In this document: piece after piece, positions 47,421-55,039 of the stretch
Layout of the letters: each line of letters opens with the position of its first letter
Position numbering within the stretch: position 1 is the first letter of the stretch
Origin: a bacterium
GTDB lineage: Bacteria > Hinthialibacterota > Hinthialibacteria > H5-UNCL2
Assembly (NCBI GenBank): GCA_015075175.1
Contig: JABTUV010000005.1
Location: forward strand, 1-64,000
DNA: 64,000 nucleotides
Direction: 5' to 3'
The notes under the pieces: generated by a model
The model's input: only the letters and a program-made list of their open reading frames with translations
The model's database searches: none
Told to the model about the DNA's origin: nothing
Translations under genes and position numbers: made by a program

Positions 47421-49515
47421 TCGAGCGGATTCTTTCGGTTTTCCGTGAGTCGGACTTCGATTTTCGCGGATTCGCGCATCCCGACGATCCGCTCGCGGAG
47501 CGTTTCGCCGAGTGGGTGGATTACTATCGGCTCAAGTACGCCATCGCGCGCGTGCTGGAGCCGGCGTCGATCCTGGAGATCGGCGTGCATTACGGATACT
47601 CGGCGGCGACGTTTCTGGCGGCGTGTCCAACCGCGCATTACGTCGGGCTGGACAATGAGAGCGAGAGCTACGGCGGCGTGGCGGGCGGGCCGGCCTGGGC
47701 GAGGCGGATCACGCGGCCGGATCGGGCCGAGTTTCTGCGCGTGGATACCCAGACCCTGGAGGCGCTGCCGGGCGGTGAGTACGATCTCGTGCACGTGGAC
47801 GGGCAGCAGGACGGGTTGGGAACGGCGCATGATCTGTATCTCGCGTTGCAGCAGGCGAAGTGGATTCTTCTGGATGGGTTTCTCTGGACGGAATTGAACG
47901 CGGTCGCCGCCAGCCGGTTTCTCTGCGACCATCGCAAGGCGATGGCGCATGCGCTCTTGATTCCGGGTTACGCGGGGGAGCTTCTGATCCGCGTGGATGA
48001 CGGGTATCGGCGGCTGGCGCGGGCGGTGCGAGCGGCGGAGGCGGAGCGGGACAGCGCGGCCTTGCGGCCGACTTATACGCCGGAGTATTTTCTCTGCGAC
48101 TGCGGTGGATACGCGGAGTATCACTCGGCGGGCGGGCGGGGGCTGCTGGAGGGGCGGCTGGCGGCGGTGTTTGCGCTGGCCAGTCCGCGCGCGGGAGAGC
48201 GGGTGTTGGACCTGGGGTGCGGGCGGGGGGAGCTGACCTACCAGGCGGCGCGCAAGGGCGCCGAGGTGCTGGCGGTGGATTATTCGCCCCATGCCATCGA
48301 GTTGGCGCGGGCGTGCGTTGAGGAGGCGCCGCGGCCGGCCGGTCGTGTCGAGTTTTACTGCGGCGACGTGGGGAGCGCGCCGCTCTCCGGCAAGTACGAT
48401 TGCATGCTGGCCGCGGACCTGGTCGAGCATCTGCATCCGCATGAGCTGTCGGGGCTGCTGTCGCGGCTGGCGGAGCATCTGGCGCCCGGGGGACGACTGA
48501 TCGTGCATACGGCGCCGAACCTGTGGTTTTACCATTGGGGGTACCGCAGGTTGCGGGAGGCGATGCGGCGGGAGGGGCGCTACCTGCCGAGGAATCCGCG
48601 CAGTTTGTATGAAAAGCTGATGCACATCAACGAGCAGACGCCGGGGACGCTGCGGCGGGCGCTGGGGGCGCATTTCGCGCACGTGCGCGTGTGGCCGTGC
48701 GACATTGGCGGCGATTACGCGGCGGGGCTGGCGCGCAAGCTGTCGCGGTCGGAGTATGGGGAGGCGCGGGGCATCCTGGCGGTGGCTGCGCACGCGCCGA
48801 TACGGGATGAGGAATTGCTGGCGCTTCTTTGCCAAGCACGGCTGGAGCCGGACAGGGTGCGGTTGGTGTTGGAGCTCCGTGGTGATCCGCCCGCGCGGGT
48901 CCGCTGCCGGCAGCGCCTGCATGTGCCGGTCCGGCTGGAAAACCACGGCGACCGCCCCCTCGTGAGCGCGCCGCCGCATCCCTTTCATCTCTCCTACCAT
49001 TGGCGTCCTCAACCGGCCTCCTCCAAGTCACTTCGAGCCTCCTCCCTGTCATTTCGACCGAAGGGAGAAATCTCACCGAAGGGAGAAATCCCGGGTTCGG
49101 AGGAGGGGCGGCGGAAGATTCCTCCTTCGGTCGAAATGACAGTGACGGTCGAAATGACAGTGACGGTCGAAATGACAGGGGCGGTCGGAATGACAGGGGC
49201 GGTCGAAATGATAGGGACGGCCGGAATGACAGGGAGGGTGGTGGAAGTGACAGGGAGGGGGTGGAGGTGTTTGAGGGGGAGCGGACGGCGCTGCCGTATC
49301 CACTCCTGCCAGGGGAATCGGTGGAGCTCTCGATGAAGGTAGTTGCGCCTCGTGTAGCGGGGTTTTATCGATTGGAGTTGACGGTAGTGCAGGAGCACGT
49401 GGCGTGGCTGGAGGCGGTGCAACCGGGGCTGGCGCGGGGATTGGACGTGGTCGTCGAAGATGGGGAAAGCGCGGGGGAGTCGGCGGAAATGGAGCGGCGG
49501 AGTACGGGGCCATGA
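47417..49515 (+). CDS. double methyltransferase of glycan locus, C-terminus split by a repeat
   Basis: It starts at ATG 47417, overlapping wzt. The first methyltransferase-like domain (ILEIGVHYGYSAATFLAACP, YDLVHVDGQQDG) resembles cephalosporin-hydroxylase-type folds. The second, from about residue 215, has LDLGCGRGELTYQAARKGAEV and APNLWFYHWGYRRLREAM. The C-terminal beta domain begins RLHVPVRLENHGDRPLVSAPPHPFHLSYHW and is cut by a repeat at about 49010. Its natural continuation, VEVFEGERTALPYPLLPGESVELSMKVVAP...RLELTVVQE, lies beyond the repeat in another frame to 49515. As written, the frame would stop at 49336. Confidence 0.83.
49010..49262. repeat. TGTCATTTCGACCG inverted repeat, copy 5, inserted in a gene, with 3' expansion
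   Basis: The left arm at 49046-49071 (CTGTCATTTCGACCGAAGGG) and a right arm ending at 49141 are followed by six or seven 18-20-base right-end units (GGTCGAAATGACAGTGAC and drifted versions) to about 49258. Both sides are coding sequence of one protein domain. Confidence 0.9.
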
Positions 49516-49556
49516 GGATGACGGCGGCTTCGAGGGTGGTCTGGGAGCGTGGAGGG

Positions 49557-49818
49557 CGTCCTCTCGATATCCCTCGATACGGCCTCTGGCCTAGTCGGGA
49601 CAAGGCGCGGCCCGAAGCAATATCTCGCATAAATGTAGAGAACTCGTCGGGCCGCTACCCCGCGATACGCCCTGCAGGCTACTCGGGGGACGCCTCGAGG
49701 GCGCGGTTTTTCTTTTTTTCACAAGCCTGCCAGGGCGCGTTTAAGGGGCAGGCGCCGGTTTTTAAGGAAGGCGGCGCACGGCCGCGAGGTCACCGCGCAA
49801 GACCGGCGACTGTCCCCC
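49557..49818. repeat. composite repeat before glycosyltransferase gene
   Basis: CTCTCGATATCCCTCGATAC with several partial hairpins, a CTCGAGGGCGCGG plus TTTTTCTTTTTTTC tail, then GGGGCAGGCGCCGGTTTTT (49756) and AAGACCGGCGACTGTCCCCC (49800-49819). It ends 2 bases before the next ATG, so it supplies that gene's upstream region. Confidence 0.8.
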
Positions 49819-49821
49819 ACG

Positions 49822-51117
49822 ATGAGCCGGACGATCATGGCGGGTGAGCGGGGGCGGCTGCTATTGGTGTGTCATCGGTACTGGCCGGCGCACGGTGGGT
49901 CGGAGCGGTTTTTTCAGCGGGCGGCGGAAGAGGCGGTGCGACGGGGGTACGGCGCGCGGGTGTGGACGACGGACGCTCTGGACGTGCGGGCGTTGTGGGA
50001 GCGGGGGCGGGCGCGCGCGCCGGAAGCGCGGGCCGTCCATCGCGGCGTGGAGATCGAGCGGTTCAAGCTGCGCTATCTGCCTTGGCACGGGAGGATGCAG
50101 CGCGTCTTGTCTCTATTGGTTCCGGGCGCGGGCAAGGCCTTGATTGCACCACCGGCGCCGCTGGCGCCCGGGTTGGTTTCCCGAGCCTTCACGACTGCGC
50201 GGCAGGCGGACCTCATCCTGACCACGGCGCTGCCGTACGATTCGCTCTTCTGGGTTTCGGCGCGGCTTGCGCGGCGATGGGGCGTGCCTTGGATCGCCGT
50301 GCCCTTCGTGCATCTGGGCGAGCCGGACAACGACCGCGTCCGACGGCACTACAGCCGGCCGCACCAGTTGGCGCTGCTGTCGCGCGCCGACCTGGTGGTC
50401 GTGCAAACGCGGCTGGAGGGGGAGTTTTTGGCGGGTTGCGGCGTGGCGCAATCCCCCCCGGCGCCCGTTATTACGGGGGGAGGGAGGCGGATGCTGAAAC
50501 TGGGGATGGGGGTTGATCCGGAGGAATTGGACGAGGCCGACGTCGAAGCGGTGCGGCGCAAGTACGGACTGTCGCGGCCGTATATCGTGCACGTGGCGCC
50601 GTTGTGCGTGGACAAGGGGAGCGTGGCGCTGCTGTCGGCCTGGCAGGCCCTGCGTGGGCGGGGCCGGGCGGTCGATCTCGTGCTGGTGGGTGCGCGCACG
50701 GCGGAGTTTGAGGCGGCGCTGCGCGCGGTGGAGTGCGACGGCCTGCATCTACTGGAGAATCTCTCCGAGGCGGAGAAGAACGGCCTGGTCGCCGGCGCGG
50801 AAATCCTCGCTCTGCCCAGCCGCACGGATTCCTACGGGATCGTCTTTCTGGAGGCATGGTATTACGGGCGGCCGGTCGTGGGGGCGCGGGCGGGGGGCAT
50901 CCCCGAGGTCGTGGCGGACGGCGAGCGGGGGCTTTTGGTTCCCTTCGGGGACGTGGAGGCGCTGGCGGAGGCGCTGGAGCGGCTGCTGTCGGACGGGGCG
51001 CTGGCGGAGCGACTGGGGCAGGCGGGGCGGCGGTTCGTCGTGGAGGAGGCGCTGTGGTCGCGGCGCATGGAGGCGCTCTTTGGCGCGGTGGAGGAGCTGC
51101 TGGGCGGGAGGGGATGA
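49822..51117 (+). CDS. family 4 glycosyltransferase
   Basis: A 431-residue GT-B enzyme. It has LLLVCHRYWPAHGGSERFFQRAAEEA, LSRADLVVVQTRLE, LKLGMGVDPEEL, PYIVHVAPLCVDKGSVALLSAW and the donor motif ALPSRTDSYGIVFLEAWYYGRPVVGARAGGIPE. The start is ATG 49822 or ATG 49837 (MAGERGRLLL). A repeat abuts it, so no normal ribosome site is visible for the first ATG; GGACGATC-type sequence precedes the second. It belongs to the surface-glycan cluster. Confidence 0.9.
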   Translation: MSRTIMAGERGRLLLVCHRYWPAHGGSERFFQRAAEEAVRRGYGARVWTTDALDVRALWERGRARAPEARAVHRGVEIERFKLRYLPWHGRMQRVLSLLVPGAGKALIAPPAPLAPGLVSRAFTTARQADLILTTALPYDSLFWVSARLARRWGVPWIAVPFVHLGEPDNDRVRRHYSRPHQLALLSRADLVVVQTRLEGEFLAGCGVAQSPPAPVITGGGRRMLKLGMGVDPEELDEADVEAVRRKYGLSRPYIVHVAPLCVDKGSVALLSAWQALRGRGRAVDLVLVGARTAEFEAALRAVECDGLHLLENLSEAEKNGLVAGAEILALPSRTDSYGIVFLEAWYYGRPVVGARAGGIPEVVADGERGLLVPFGDVEALAEALERLLSDGALAERLGQAGRRFVVEEALWSRRMEALFGAVEELLGGRG

Positions 51118-51136
51118 AGCGCAGCAGGCACGGCAG

Positions 51137-51189
51137 GCGCAGCACGCTGCGCAACTACGGGGCGGCGCGGCAGCAAGCTGTCGCAGTCC
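51137..51189. repeat. GCTGCGCAACTAC and CAGCAAGCTGTCGCAGTCC units side by side
   Basis: A reverse copy of the GTAGTTGCGCAGCGTGCTGC unit (51137-51158) is followed directly by a reverse copy of the GGAGTGCGGCAG/TTGCTGCCG unit (51168-51189). The two families share the gap between convergent genes. Confidence 0.8.
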
Positions 51190-51208
51190 AAATAATAGGA
51201 CAGGAGTT

Positions 51209-52495
51209 TCAGATCGTCGTGCCGGGATGGACGACGGCGTTTTTGGGGATGATGACGATGCTGTCGCGGATGTAGAAGTTTTCGCCGTCCGCCTCGACCA
51301 GACCGCGCTGGTTGCAGATGGTGACGTTGGGGCCGATGCGGGCGTTCTTGTCGATGATGGCGTTGGAGATGCGGCAGCCCTCGCCGATGCCGAGAGGGAT
51401 GCTGGTGTCGCCGACCTTGCGGCGCAGCGTCTCCCATTCGTAATAGTCGCAGCCCATCATCACGACTCCCTCGAGGCGGCTTTTTTTGACCACGTTGCGC
51501 AGGCCCACGATGGAGTGGACGACCTCCGAGTCGCCCACGATGCAACCGTCGGCGACGAGGGCGCGATCCAGGCGGGTGTTAAACATCTTGGTGGGCGGCA
51601 GGAAGCGGGCGCGGGAGAAGATGCGGCTGTCGCTGCGATAGAAGTCGAAGTCGGGCATGTGGTCGGCGAGGGCGAGGTTGGCGTTGTAGAACGTGCGGAT
51701 GGTGCCGATGTCCTCCCAGTAGCCCTCGTGGATGAAGGCGTGGACGCGGTGTTCGCGGATGGCGCGGGGGATGACATGTTTGCCGAAGTCGCGCTCCTTG
51801 CTTTCGGCGAGGACGTCGGCGAGCAAGGGCAGGCTGAAGACGTAGATGCCCATGGAGCCGAGGAAGGCCTTGCGGCGGTCGGAGATGCCGGCGCGGGCGA
51901 TGGTCGTCGCGTCCATACGCACGCGGTCCAGTTCCTCGCGGGGCGGCTTTTCGCGAAACTCGACGATGCGGCCGTCGGGGTCGGTGCGCAGGACGCCCAG
52001 CGAGGGGGCCTCGGCCTCGGTGACCGCGCAGGCGGCGACGGTCACGTCGCTGTCGCGCTCGACGTGCTGTTGCAGCATGCGGCGCAGGTCCATCTGGTAG
52101 AGTTGGTCGCCGGAGAGGATGAGGATGTAGTCCGCGCTGTAGGTCTCCAGGTGGCGCATGACGCGGCGGACGGCGTCCGCGGTACCCTCGAACCAGCCCT
52201 GTTCGTCGTAGTTCTGCTCGGCCGCCAAGATGTCCACGAAGCCGCCCGAGAACTGGTCGAAGCGATAGGCGTAATTGACGTGCCGGTTCAGGCTGGCGGA
52301 GTTGTACTGGGTGAGGACGAAGACCTTGGTGATGCCGGAGTTGATGCAGTTGCTGATGGGAATGTCCACCAGCCGGTATTTGCCGGCCAGGGGGACGGCG
52401 GGTTTGGAGCGGAACTTGGTGAGTGGGAAGAGGCGCTCTCCGCGCCCGCCGCCCAGAATCACGCCCAGCACGTTGTCGCCGGAAAAGTCAGCCAT
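51209..52495 (-). CDS. glgC: glucose-1-phosphate adenylyltransferase
   Basis: A 428-residue ADP-glucose pyrophosphorylase for glycogen synthesis. Motifs are VLGVILGGGRGERLFPLTKFRSKPAVPLAGKYRL, ISNCINSGITKVFVLTQYNSASLNRH, EGTADAVRR, LSGDQLYQMD and FREKP. The C-terminal left-handed beta-helix has GIGEGCRISNAIIDKNARIG. The sequence is of the cyanobacterial/plant type rather than the enteric type. I start at ATG 52495; the frame is open to 52801, but that extension is translated 36-bp repeat. It is the only glycogen gene here and runs against the surface-glycan genes. Confidence 0.95.
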   Translation of the reverse strand: MADFSGDNVLGVILGGGRGERLFPLTKFRSKPAVPLAGKYRLVDIPISNCINSGITKVFVLTQYNSASLNRHVNYAYRFDQFSGGFVDILAAEQNYDEQGWFEGTADAVRRVMRHLETYSADYILILSGDQLYQMDLRRMLQQHVERDSDVTVAACAVTEAEAPSLGVLRTDPDGRIVEFREKPPREELDRVRMDATTIARAGISDRRKAFLGSMGIYVFSLPLLADVLAESKERDFGKHVIPRAIREHRVHAFIHEGYWEDIGTIRTFYNANLALADHMPDFDFYRSDSRIFSRARFLPPTKMFNTRLDRALVADGCIVGDSEVVHSIVGLRNVVKKSRLEGVVMMGCDYYEWETLRRKVGDTSIPLGIGEGCRISNAIIDKNARIGPNVTICNQRGLVEADGENFYIRDSIVIIPKNAVVHPGTTI

Positions 52496-52622
52496 GATGT
52501 CGCCCCCCGATGGCTCGCTGGACCATCTTTGCGCCGGAGTCGGGGGTAAGTAAAGACAAAACGGGAGGGGACTGCTAACATCTTCGGCGCCGCAACCAGA
52601 TGGGTTGCCGCGCGGGGGCCGT

Positions 52623-52672
52623 CCTCTCGATACGCCGGAGTACCGGCTACTCGAGGACTCGGTTTTTCTTTG
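52623..52672. repeat. CTCTCGATACGCC / CTACTCGAGGACTCGG hairpin repeat
   Basis: The cleanest copy of this family: CCTCTCGATACGCCGGAGTA then CCGGCTACTCGAGGACTCGG and TTTTTCTTT. The stem is CTCGA/TCGAG and GCCGG/CCGGC around AGTA. Confidence 0.85.
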
Positions 52673-52711
52673 TCGCGCAAGCCTACCGGGGCACTTTTCT
52701 GCCGCAGGTAA

Positions 52712-52820
52712 AGAATCACGCTGGGGCACGTTTTCGAGCACGGGGAAGTATTCGCGCTGGGGCACGTTTTCGAGCACGGGGAAGTATTCGCGCTGGGGCA
52801 CATTTTTAAGCGCAGGGGAT
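52712..52820. repeat. 36-bp exact tandem repeat, about 2.8 copies
   Basis: Units start at 52720, 52756 and 52792, exactly 36 bases apart: GCTGGGGCACGTTTTCGAGC then ACGGGGAAGTATTCGC. Units one and two are identical; the third is diverged after 22 bases. As 36 is a multiple of three, the repeat is open in several frames and produces a spurious extension of glgC. Confidence 0.95.
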
Positions 52821-52839
52821 TATTCACGGGAGGTTGAGG

Positions 52840-53526
52840 GTGCGTTGCGTGGCGGTGGTGCCGGCGCGGGCAGGCAGTAAGCGCGTGCCGGGCAAGAATG
52901 TGCGGGTTCTGGGGGGGCGGCCGCTGGTCGCCTACAGCCTGGAGGTCGCCCGGCGGTGCGATTCGATTGCGTGGACGGTCGTGTCCACGGACGATGCGGC
53001 GGTGGTGCGGATTGCGTCGGAGTTTGACGTGGAAGTGCTGGCGCGAGCACCGGAGCTGGGCGGAGACGACGTGCCGCTATTGCCGGTGGTGCAAGACGCG
53101 GTACGGCGGTGCACGATGGGGGGCGAGTGTGAAGGCGTGGTCGTCCTGCAACCCACCAATCCCTTCCGGAGCGCCGAGGACGTCGAGCGGGCCGTGGCCG
53201 AACTGGCCGGCCATCCCGAATGCGAGGCGGTACTCTCGCTGTCACCGGTGCGAGAGCATCCGTACCGGATGCGCCGGCTGGTGGAGGGCGTGCCCGTGCC
53301 GCTGTTTACGGAGGCGGGGATGGCGGCGCAGTGGCAGGAGCTGCCGGAGGTGTATTACTTCAACGGGGCGGTTGTGGCGGCGCGGCGGGAGGCGCTTTTG
53401 CGGCAGGCGAGTTTCTGGGGGGAGAGGCTGCGCGCCATCGTGGTGGATGGGCGGGCGGGGTTGGATATCGATGATGAGATGGATTGGCGGTACGCGGAGG
53501 CGGTGGTGCGGGGGATGGGGGGATAG
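52840..53526 (+). CDS. acylneuraminate cytidylyltransferase-like (CMP-sugar synthetase)
   Basis: A 228-residue nucleotidyltransferase. The nucleotide motif VVPARAGSKRVPGKNVRVLGGRPLVAYSLEVA, TVVSTDD, and VVLQPTNPFRSAEDVERAV match NeuA/PseF-type enzymes that make CMP-activated nonulosonic (sialic-like) acids or similar acidic sugars. GTG 52840 has GGGAGG at good spacing; a TTG at 52834 is too close. It probably supplies an activated sugar for the surface glycan. The matching synthase is not in this window. Confidence 0.88.
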   Translation: MRCVAVVPARAGSKRVPGKNVRVLGGRPLVAYSLEVARRCDSIAWTVVSTDDAAVVRIASEFDVEVLARAPELGGDDVPLLPVVQDAVRRCTMGGECEGVVVLQPTNPFRSAEDVERAVAELAGHPECEAVLSLSPVREHPYRMRRLVEGVPVPLFTEAGMAAQWQELPEVYYFNGAVVAARREALLRQASFWGERLRAIVVDGRAGLDIDDEMDWRYAEAVVRGMGG

Positions 53527-53579
53527 GACGAATAGGACCAATAGGACTCCCTGGGTGGTGGTGGGTGGAACCCACCCTA
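53523..53579. repeat. ATAGGACNAATAGGAC and GTGGGTGGAACCCACC units
   Basis: The stop codon of the upstream gene is followed by ATAGGACGAATAGGACCAAT then AGGACT. GGTGGTGGGTGGAACCCACC, a hairpin, follows and reaches the stop of the convergent gene. Confidence 0.65.
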
Positions 53580-53825
53580 CTTGAGCAGGTTGCGGGCGGC
53601 GGGGGTAAGGCCGCTCATGACGAGGATGCGTTGGACCACGATTTTGTTGCGGACGGCGTTGCGCTCGACCAGGAGTTTTCCCAAAAGCCCGTCGCGTTCG
53701 GCCTTTAGGAGCAGCTCGGCGTCTTTCTGGAATTCGAGCAATGGCGCGAGACCAAGGGAGGCGGGTTCGAACTTGGTCTCACCGTCGGCGATGCGGGCCA
53801 GAAGTTCGAGCAGGCGCGGCGTCAT
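53577..53825 (-). CDS. 82-residue protein coupled to cytochrome gene, unknown function
   Basis: MTPRLLELLARIADGETKFEPASLGLAPLLEFQKDAELLLKAERDGLLGKLLVERNAVRNKIVVQRILVMSGLTPAARNLLK is predicted mostly helical, without signal peptide, TM segment or cysteines. Its ATG overlaps the stop of the 12-heme cytochrome gene by one base (TGATG), so it is translated together with it. No family recognised. A cytoplasmic role, perhaps regulatory or in cytochrome maturation, is possible. Confidence 0.6.
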   Translation of the reverse strand: MTPRLLELLARIADGETKFEPASLGLAPLLEFQKDAELLLKAERDGLLGKLLVERNAVRNKIVVQRILVMSGLTPAARNLLK

Positions 53826-55039
53826 CAGATGCGATGGCAGCTGGTGCAGGCGTCCTCGGGCAGGATGGCGTGACGCGCCGGGTTGAGGCGGCGGATCAGC
53901 TCGGGCCGGGGCTGCGGGGGCGGACCGCTGCCCGCGTTGGGGCCGTGGCAGGCCAGGCAGGAGGCGGTGGGGCGATGGTAGAGCGAGGGCGTGGGCGCGG
54001 GGGCGCTGGGATGCAGGCCGGCCGGATCGCCCGCGTGGCAGACAAAGCAGCCTGAGCGCTCGCCCGCGCCGGCGTGGCAGTTCCAGCAGTGCCGGTTGCC
54101 GGGCGAACTCCAGCCCGCCCGGTGCGAGAGCGGGGCGTTGTTGCTGTGGCAGTCCTGGCAACTGTCCGTCTGGTGGCAGGTCATGCACGAGTCGCGGTTG
54201 ACCGAGGCCTCGATGCCGTGGGACTTGAGCCGCCAGAAGTTGTTGTGGCTTTTGGGCATCTGGGTTTCGTGGCAGCTCTTGCAGGTGGCTTCTTTTTCGT
54301 GGCAGACGGAGCAGTTTTCCACCCCGTGCATCTGCGCCTCGCGGCCGTGGCGATTCTCCCAGTCGCCGGTGAAGTGCGAGGCCGGCTTTTTGTCGCGGCG
54401 GATGCCCTCGTGGCAGGTTTCGCAGTCGAGCTCGAGGGTGTGGGCGAAGGCCATGATGCGCCGCTTCTCGCCGAAGTCCAGCCTGGGGGTATGGAGCGTC
54501 GAGGTATCGATGACGCGGGCGTGGCAGGAGGCGCAGTCGACCTTCTCCGCCAGCAGGTCGGTATGCAGAAAGACGACCGTGGGGGTGCCCTCGGGGACGG
54601 CCGGCGGGACCATCTCGTCCTTCTTGAACACGTGGCAGTGGCCGCAACTGTCGTCGTCGGCGCTGGGGTCGCTCTCGATCTGATCGCTGTGGCAGGAACA
54701 GGTCTCGTGGGTGGGACGCGCCATCCGCCCGTCGGTGATGGTGTGGCAGGTGTCGCAGGTCAGTTCCAGTTCTTTGACGTGCTTGACGTGGTTAAAGAGG
54801 AGTTTGTGCTCTTCCTTCTTGCAGCCTAGGGAGAGCATGAGCATGGCCGCCAGGAGGATGGCCGCCAGGATGCGTGTGGACCCATTGGAGTCCAAGGGGG
54901 CGGCAGCCGAAGATTTCTCCCTTCGGTCGAAATGACAGCGGGGGTCGATATGACAGCGGGGGTCGAAATGACAGCTTCGGTCGAAATGATAGCTTCGGTC
55001 GAAATGAGAGGATGGGGCGGTGTGCAAGGTTGTTTTCAT
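53825..55039 (-). CDS. dodecaheme (12 CXXCH) cytochrome c lipoprotein
   Basis: A 404-residue multiheme cytochrome with 12 canonical CXXCH sites (CDTCH, CGHCH, CASCH, CETCH, CSVCH, CKSCH, CMTCH, CQDCH, CWNCH, CFVCH, CLACH, CTSCH) and one shortened CSCH. A lipobox (MLMLSLGC, Cys73) marks it as a lipoprotein. Its ATG 55039 overlaps the porin stop (TGATG), so they form one operon. Oddly, the signal sequence starts only at about residue 55. Residues about 11-45 (HFDRSYHFDRSCHFDP) are a translated copy of the TGTCATTTCGACC repeat, inserted in frame. A later start at 54844 would restore a normal lipoprotein signal. Confidence 0.9.
   Translation of the reverse strand: MKTTLHTAPSSHFDRSYHFDRSCHFDPRCHIDPRCHFDRREKSSAAAPLDSNGSTRILAAILLAAMLMLSLGCKKEEHKLLFNHVKHVKELELTCDTCHTITDGRMARPTHETCSCHSDQIESDPSADDDSCGHCHVFKKDEMVPPAVPEGTPTVVFLHTDLLAEKVDCASCHARVIDTSTLHTPRLDFGEKRRIMAFAHTLELDCETCHEGIRRDKKPASHFTGDWENRHGREAQMHGVENCSVCHEKEATCKSCHETQMPKSHNNFWRLKSHGIEASVNRDSCMTCHQTDSCQDCHSNNAPLSHRAGWSSPGNRHCWNCHAGAGERSGCFVCHAGDPAGLHPSAPAPTPSLYHRPTASCLACHGPNAGSGPPPQPRPELIRRLNPARHAILPEDACTSCHRI
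54911..55015. repeat. TGTCATTTCGACCG repeat, copy 6 (right half plus expansion)
   Basis: GAAGATTTCTCCCTTCGGTC then GAAATGACAG is followed by four more right ends (GGGGGTCGATATGACAGC, GGGGGTCGAAATGACAGC, TTCGGTCGAAATGATAGC, TTCGGTCGAAATGAGAGG) of 18 bases each. It lies in the 5' coding part of the cytochrome gene and is read in frame, because 18 is a multiple of three. Confidence 0.9.

Noticed and set aside
52496-52801. N-terminal extension of GlgC containing PQREYFPVLENV repeats
   Set aside because: It is the 36-bp tandem repeat read in frame, followed by a hairpin repeat. GlgC homology starts at ATG 52495.
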